Part shown: in pieces, positions 22,486 through 25,048 of the stretch
Numbering within the stretch: position 1 is the stretch's first letter
Layout of the letters: each line of letters starts with the position of its first letter
From: Sandaracinobacteroides sp041675905
GTDB lineage: Bacteria; Pseudomonadota; Alphaproteobacteria; Sphingomonadales; Sphingomonadaceae
DNA length: 25,048 bases
Assembly: GCA_041675905.1 (NCBI GenBank)
Contig: JBAYSX010000026.1
Span: forward strand, 1 to 25,048
Direction of reading: 5' to 3'
Made by a program: the position numbers and the translations under genes
Notes under the pieces: model-generated
The model's database searches: none
Seen by the model: only the letters and a program-made list of their open reading frames with translations
Told to the model about the DNA's origin: nothing

Positions 22486-23385
22486 ATGCAAAACAGGCAA
22501 AACGGGCGCAGACGCCGCGGTGGCGGCAATAATCCGCGCCCGATGGGCCAGCCAATGGGTGGACAGGGCAACAGCAGCCGGCTGGAAGTGAAGGTTCGGG
22601 GCAACGCCCATCAGCTTCTGGAAAAATACAAGGTTTTGGCGCGCGACGCGCATCAGGCCGGCGACCGTGTCGCGTCCGAATATTATCTGCAGCACGCCGA
22701 TCATTATTTCCGCGTGTTGAACGACACGCGGCTACGGCAGGATGAAATGCGCGCTCGCCGCAACATCTTCGATCCGCTGGCGGACGACGACGACGATGGC
22801 GATACCATGTCCGAAACTTCTGCCCGGCCGCGCGATGAACAGTTCTCCGACCGTGAACCACCCCGCGCCCGGCGCGATGCCCCGGCGCGGCCCCCCCAGG
22901 ATGAGCAGCAACGTACGCGCCGCTGGCGTGATGAACAGCCGGAAGCGCCCAGGGCCGAAGCGGAGCAGCACGAACCTGTGGTGCTCAATCTTTGGGATGC
23001 GGAAGAAGATTCCGAAACGCCGGTAGCGGAGCCCGAGGATAGCGAGGCTGCGCCGACATCGGACGGTGAAGCGGCCCTCGTGGCGTTTGGCGGCAAGCCT
23101 GCACGTACCCGTGCGCGTACCCGTACCCGGACGCGTACCACCAGCCCGGATTTGGACGGGGAAGCGTCCGATGTGCCGGTTGCGGCGGCAGAAGTGACGG
23201 CGGCTCCTGAGTCCATCGCTGATGAGACGCCGGTAACGGCCAGACCGGCGACACGCACGACGCGGAAGGTGGCGGCGAAGCCGGTATCCGAAGCGGCAGA
23301 TAGCGAATCGGAGTCCGGGGAAAAGCCCGCGCCGCGCCGCCGTGGAAGACCGCGCAAGACGGAAACCGTATCAGCCGGCGACTGA
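22486..23385 (+). CDS. DUF4167 domain protein with AT-hook-like C-terminus
   Basis: Function unknown. The N-terminal 85 residues are the DUF4167 domain common in Alphaproteobacteria: a basic start (MQNRQNGRRRRGGGNN), then 'VKVRGNAHQLLEKYKVLARDAHQAGDRVASEYYLQHADHYFRVL'. The remaining 215 residues look disordered: acidic (DDDDDGD), Arg/Glu/Pro-rich, with an Arg-Thr repeat (about residues 206-218) and a C-terminal RGRPR (286-290), the core of an AT-hook. Nucleic-acid binding is therefore likely but unproven. The ATG at 22486 matches the domain start; its own Shine-Dalgarno is weak (GAGG 13 bases away). A strong terminator follows. Total 299 residues. Confidence 0.88.
   Translation: MQNRQNGRRRRGGGNNPRPMGQPMGGQGNSSRLEVKVRGNAHQLLEKYKVLARDAHQAGDRVASEYYLQHADHYFRVLNDTRLRQDEMRARRNIFDPLADDDDDGDTMSETSARPRDEQFSDREPPRARRDAPARPPQDEQQRTRRWRDEQPEAPRAEAEQHEPVVLNLWDAEEDSETPVAEPEDSEAAPTSDGEAALVAFGGKPARTRARTRTRTRTTSPDLDGEASDVPVAAAEVTAAPESIADETPVTARPATRTTRKVAAKPVSEAADSESESGEKPAPRRRGRPRKTETVSAGD
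23101..23142 (+). repeat. Degenerate hexamer repeat encoding Arg-Thr units
   Basis: CGTACC/CGTGCG-type hexamers recur about six times in the DUF4167 gene and encode alternating Arg with Thr or Ala (ARTRARTRTRTRTT). Probably slippage-derived and possibly variable in copy number. Confidence 0.6.
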
Positions 23386-23400
23386 TTCGAATTCGGCCAA

Positions 23401-23446
23401 CGAAAAAGGGCGGGACCGTCTTAACGGTCCCGCCCTTTTTCGTTTT
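23401..23446. terminator. Strong bidirectional intrinsic terminator
   Basis: A 19-bp perfect stem (23401-23419 with 23424-23442) on a CTTA loop, with A5/T5 at its base and a further TTTT on the plus side. It sits between the convergent DUF4167 and small membrane-protein genes, and its A/T flanks serve both strands. Confidence 0.92.
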
Positions 23447-23460
23447 AGCAGCGCCTGTTT

Positions 23461-23742
23461 TCAGAAGCGTTCCGAATCGCCCTTGCTCTGATCTTCGTCG
23501 ACTCCGCTGGCGTTGGAGAAAAAAACGAGGCCCATCAGGGCGGCCGCCAGCATCAGCGAGCCGATGACGGCGATGGTGACCGCGATAACGAAATGCACGG
23601 TCAGGGGTGTGCCGGTGCTCGCGAGCCACGCAAATGCCATCGCCAGCACAACAAGCGTGAGGATCAGCATAAGCCCGAGCAACTGTTTGAAGCGCTTTTT
23701 CGCGACGGCCATGCGGTTCTCGCGATCACTGTGTGTGTTCAT
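23461..23742 (-). CDS. Small two-helix membrane protein of unknown function
   Basis: Not recognised. The 93-residue product has a charged N-terminus, two hydrophobic helices (about 22-42, LLGLMLILTLVVLAMAFAWLA; and 50-76, FVIAVTIAVIGSLMLAAALMGLVFF) and an acidic tail (VDEDQSKGDSE). This suggests a hairpin in the inner membrane with both ends in the cytoplasm. Start 23742 (MNTHSD) has GAAGGG directly before it, perhaps too close; ATG at 23712 (MAVAKKRF) is the alternative. It is divergent from the CBS gene with about 65 bases between and convergent with DUF4167 across the terminator. Confidence 0.7.
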   Translation of the reverse strand: MNTHSDRENRMAVAKKRFKQLLGLMLILTLVVLAMAFAWLASTGTPLTVHFVIAVTIAVIGSLMLAAALMGLVFFSNASGVDEDQSKGDSERF

Positions 23743-23807
23743 CCCTTCACAATTCGCTCTTTCCGCGTAACATTCAAGCATGTCCCCGCATAATGAGGAG
23801 GGTGGAT

Positions 23808-24236
23808 ATGGGAATTGCGGCTATTTTGCGGGCCAAGGGCGCCTATGTGGTCACCGTTGCTCCTGAAACGCCCATCGAATCGGTCGTCGAGCTCTTGGTC
23901 GAGCACCGAATCGGCGCCGTTCTTGTCCTGCAAGGCGAATCGCTGGTTGGCGTCCTTTCGGAACGGGATCTGGTTCGCGGACTGCGGACGAATCGGCAAA
24001 ATCTTATGGAAATGCGTGCAGCCGACCTCATGACCAAGGTGGTGGAGACGATTTCCCCTGAAGAATCGGTCGCAAACGCCATGGAAAAGATGACGAATCG
24101 CCGGATTCGCCATTTGCCGGTCCAGGTGAGTGGCCGAATCGTCGGCATCGTATCCATCGGCGATCTGGTGAAGCGCCGGATCGAAGAAGTGGAACGAGAG
24201 GCCAATCAGCTGAAAGATTACATCGCCGCCGGCTGA
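23808..24236 (+). CDS. Tandem CBS-domain protein
   Basis: A 142-residue protein made only of a CBS pair (Bateman module): CBS1 about 8-62 (VTVAPETPIESVVELLVEHRIGAVLV), CBS2 about 73-125 (VETISPEESVANAMEKMTNRRIRHLPV), with a charged C-terminal helix. Such stand-alone pairs usually bind adenine nucleotides and regulate partners, but the partner here is unknown. The ATG at 23808 follows GAGGAGGG; an in-frame extension upstream lacks support. It lies just before the rRNA operon promoter and is transcribed in the same direction. Confidence 0.9.
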   Translation: MGIAAILRAKGAYVVTVAPETPIESVVELLVEHRIGAVLVLQGESLVGVLSERDLVRGLRTNRQNLMEMRAADLMTKVVETISPEESVANAMEKMTNRRIRHLPVQVSGRIVGIVSIGDLVKRRIEEVEREANQLKDYIAAG

Positions 24237-24357
24237 CTCATACCGGAAATTGCGCCTGACGCGGGTGAAGGTGGATGAATCGGCCGTGAAACGCCGATTA
24301 TTATGACGGACAGATGCAGGAAATATGACGGTGGAACGAAAAATCTGAAAAAACCTG

Positions 24358-24386
24358 TTGACGGGGTCGGCGGGGATCGCCATATG
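24358..24386 (+). promoter_or_regulatory. Putative rRNA operon promoter
   Basis: TTGACG (24358-24363), 17-base GC-rich spacer, CATATG (24381-24386), preceded by an A-rich tract (about 24338-24353) that could act as an UP element. The CTGTTGAC context resembles rRNA promoters of sphingomonads as I recall them. It lies about 350 bases before 16S. Confidence 0.6.
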
Positions 24387-24700
24387 CCCGTCATCGCCGC
24401 TGACGAGCCGCACATCAAACCGACCCCCCGGGGACGGAATGAAAGCGGATCGGCAGCGCGCTTCCAACAGACCGAGAGGTTTGGCCGGTGGTAAAAATCC
24501 GGTGGAGGCAGGCGTCGCTTTTTCTCATTGTTGAATTGATGAAGGGACATGTGGACGGCGGTTCCGCGCCCCGGGGCTTCAAGGCCCGGGTGTCGTGAAC
24601 TAAAGTTCGTCTATATGTCTCGACGCATACGCTTGTGACTGGTTTTACCAGTTAATTAAGTCAGTAGACGTTGTGCAGAAGATGAGCTCCTTGAAACGGG

Positions 24701-24730
24701 CTATCATTCGGATATTCCTCCGGATGATGG
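24701..24730 (+). other. Hairpin immediately upstream of 16S rRNA
   Basis: A 12-bp stem (24701-24712 with 24719-24730, including G-U pairs) on a TATTCC loop ends about 10 bases before the mature 16S end. It may be a processing or folding element of the pre-rRNA leader. Confidence 0.5.
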
Positions 24731-24739
24731 TTCGGAAAT

Positions 24740-25048
<309 letters not shown>

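Larger units (their letters stand above)
24237..24739 (+). other. rRNA operon promoter and leader region
   Basis: No protein gene is supported here. The stretch holds the promoter at 24358-24386, a boxA-like GCTTTTTCTCA (24517-24527) followed by ATTGTTGAATTGATGAAGG, similar to antitermination leaders of alphaproteobacterial rRNA operons, a GC-rich stem near 24570-24590, a small hairpin at 24638-24652, and a long hairpin just before 16S. Confidence 0.55.

Overview
The window is about 25 kb of a dense, GC-rich alphaproteobacterial chromosome. The first ~300 bases of a 16S rRNA gene at the right edge (short V1 loop, then the stretch leading into 'GTGGCGCACGGGTG') look like Sphingomonadales. The gene set (suc-lpd block, dnaK-dnaJ, tol-pal, a DUF4167 protein) agrees with that. 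Genus cannot be fixed from what is visible. Nothing resembles a prophage, plasmid or CRISPR array, so this is mostly a core-genome region with a few local oddities.

Layout. (1) 1-5705: end of sucD, then sucA, sucB and lpdA, i.e. the 2-oxoglutarate dehydrogenase complex next to succinyl-CoA synthetase in the TCA cycle. (2) 5714-6774, minus strand: a PCu(A)C-type periplasmic copper chaperone and msrB, facing lpdA across a strong hairpin. (3) 7023-10148: the chaperone pair dnaK-dnaJ, preceded by a possible RpoH promoter. (4) 10171-11769: trmD, rplS and the thioesterase gene ybgC. (5) 11935-13608: a phospholipase D-like gene lying between ybgC and tolQ. (6) 13854-17775: tolQ-tolR-tolA-tolB-pal, the trans-envelope machine for outer-membrane constriction. 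(7) 17791-22163: ispG, hisS, prfA and prmC, tightly packed. prmC encodes the methyltransferase that modifies the GGQ motif of the prfA product. (8) 22164-23446: a long, probably structured leader, a DUF4167 protein and a strong terminator. (9) 23461-24236: a small two-helix membrane protein (minus) divergent from a CBS-pair protein (plus). (10) 24237-25048: rRNA operon promoter, leader and the start of 16S.

Most notable: two genes, ispG and ybgC, seem to have ATA where the initiator should be. In both, conserved N-terminal coding sequence extends upstream of the first canonical start codon, and no ATG, GTG or TTG is available further up. For ispG a good Shine-Dalgarno sequence sits at the right distance from the ATA. 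Other points are the phospholipase gene splitting the usual ybgC-tolQ junction and ending in an unusual polar tail, trmD-rplS placed after dnaJ without rpsP-rimM, a possibly leaderless hisS, and a DUF4167 leader carrying a well-initiated overlapping short ORF. I found no convincing new multi-gene system. Everything here was read by eye, and promoter and RNA-structure calls are tentative.
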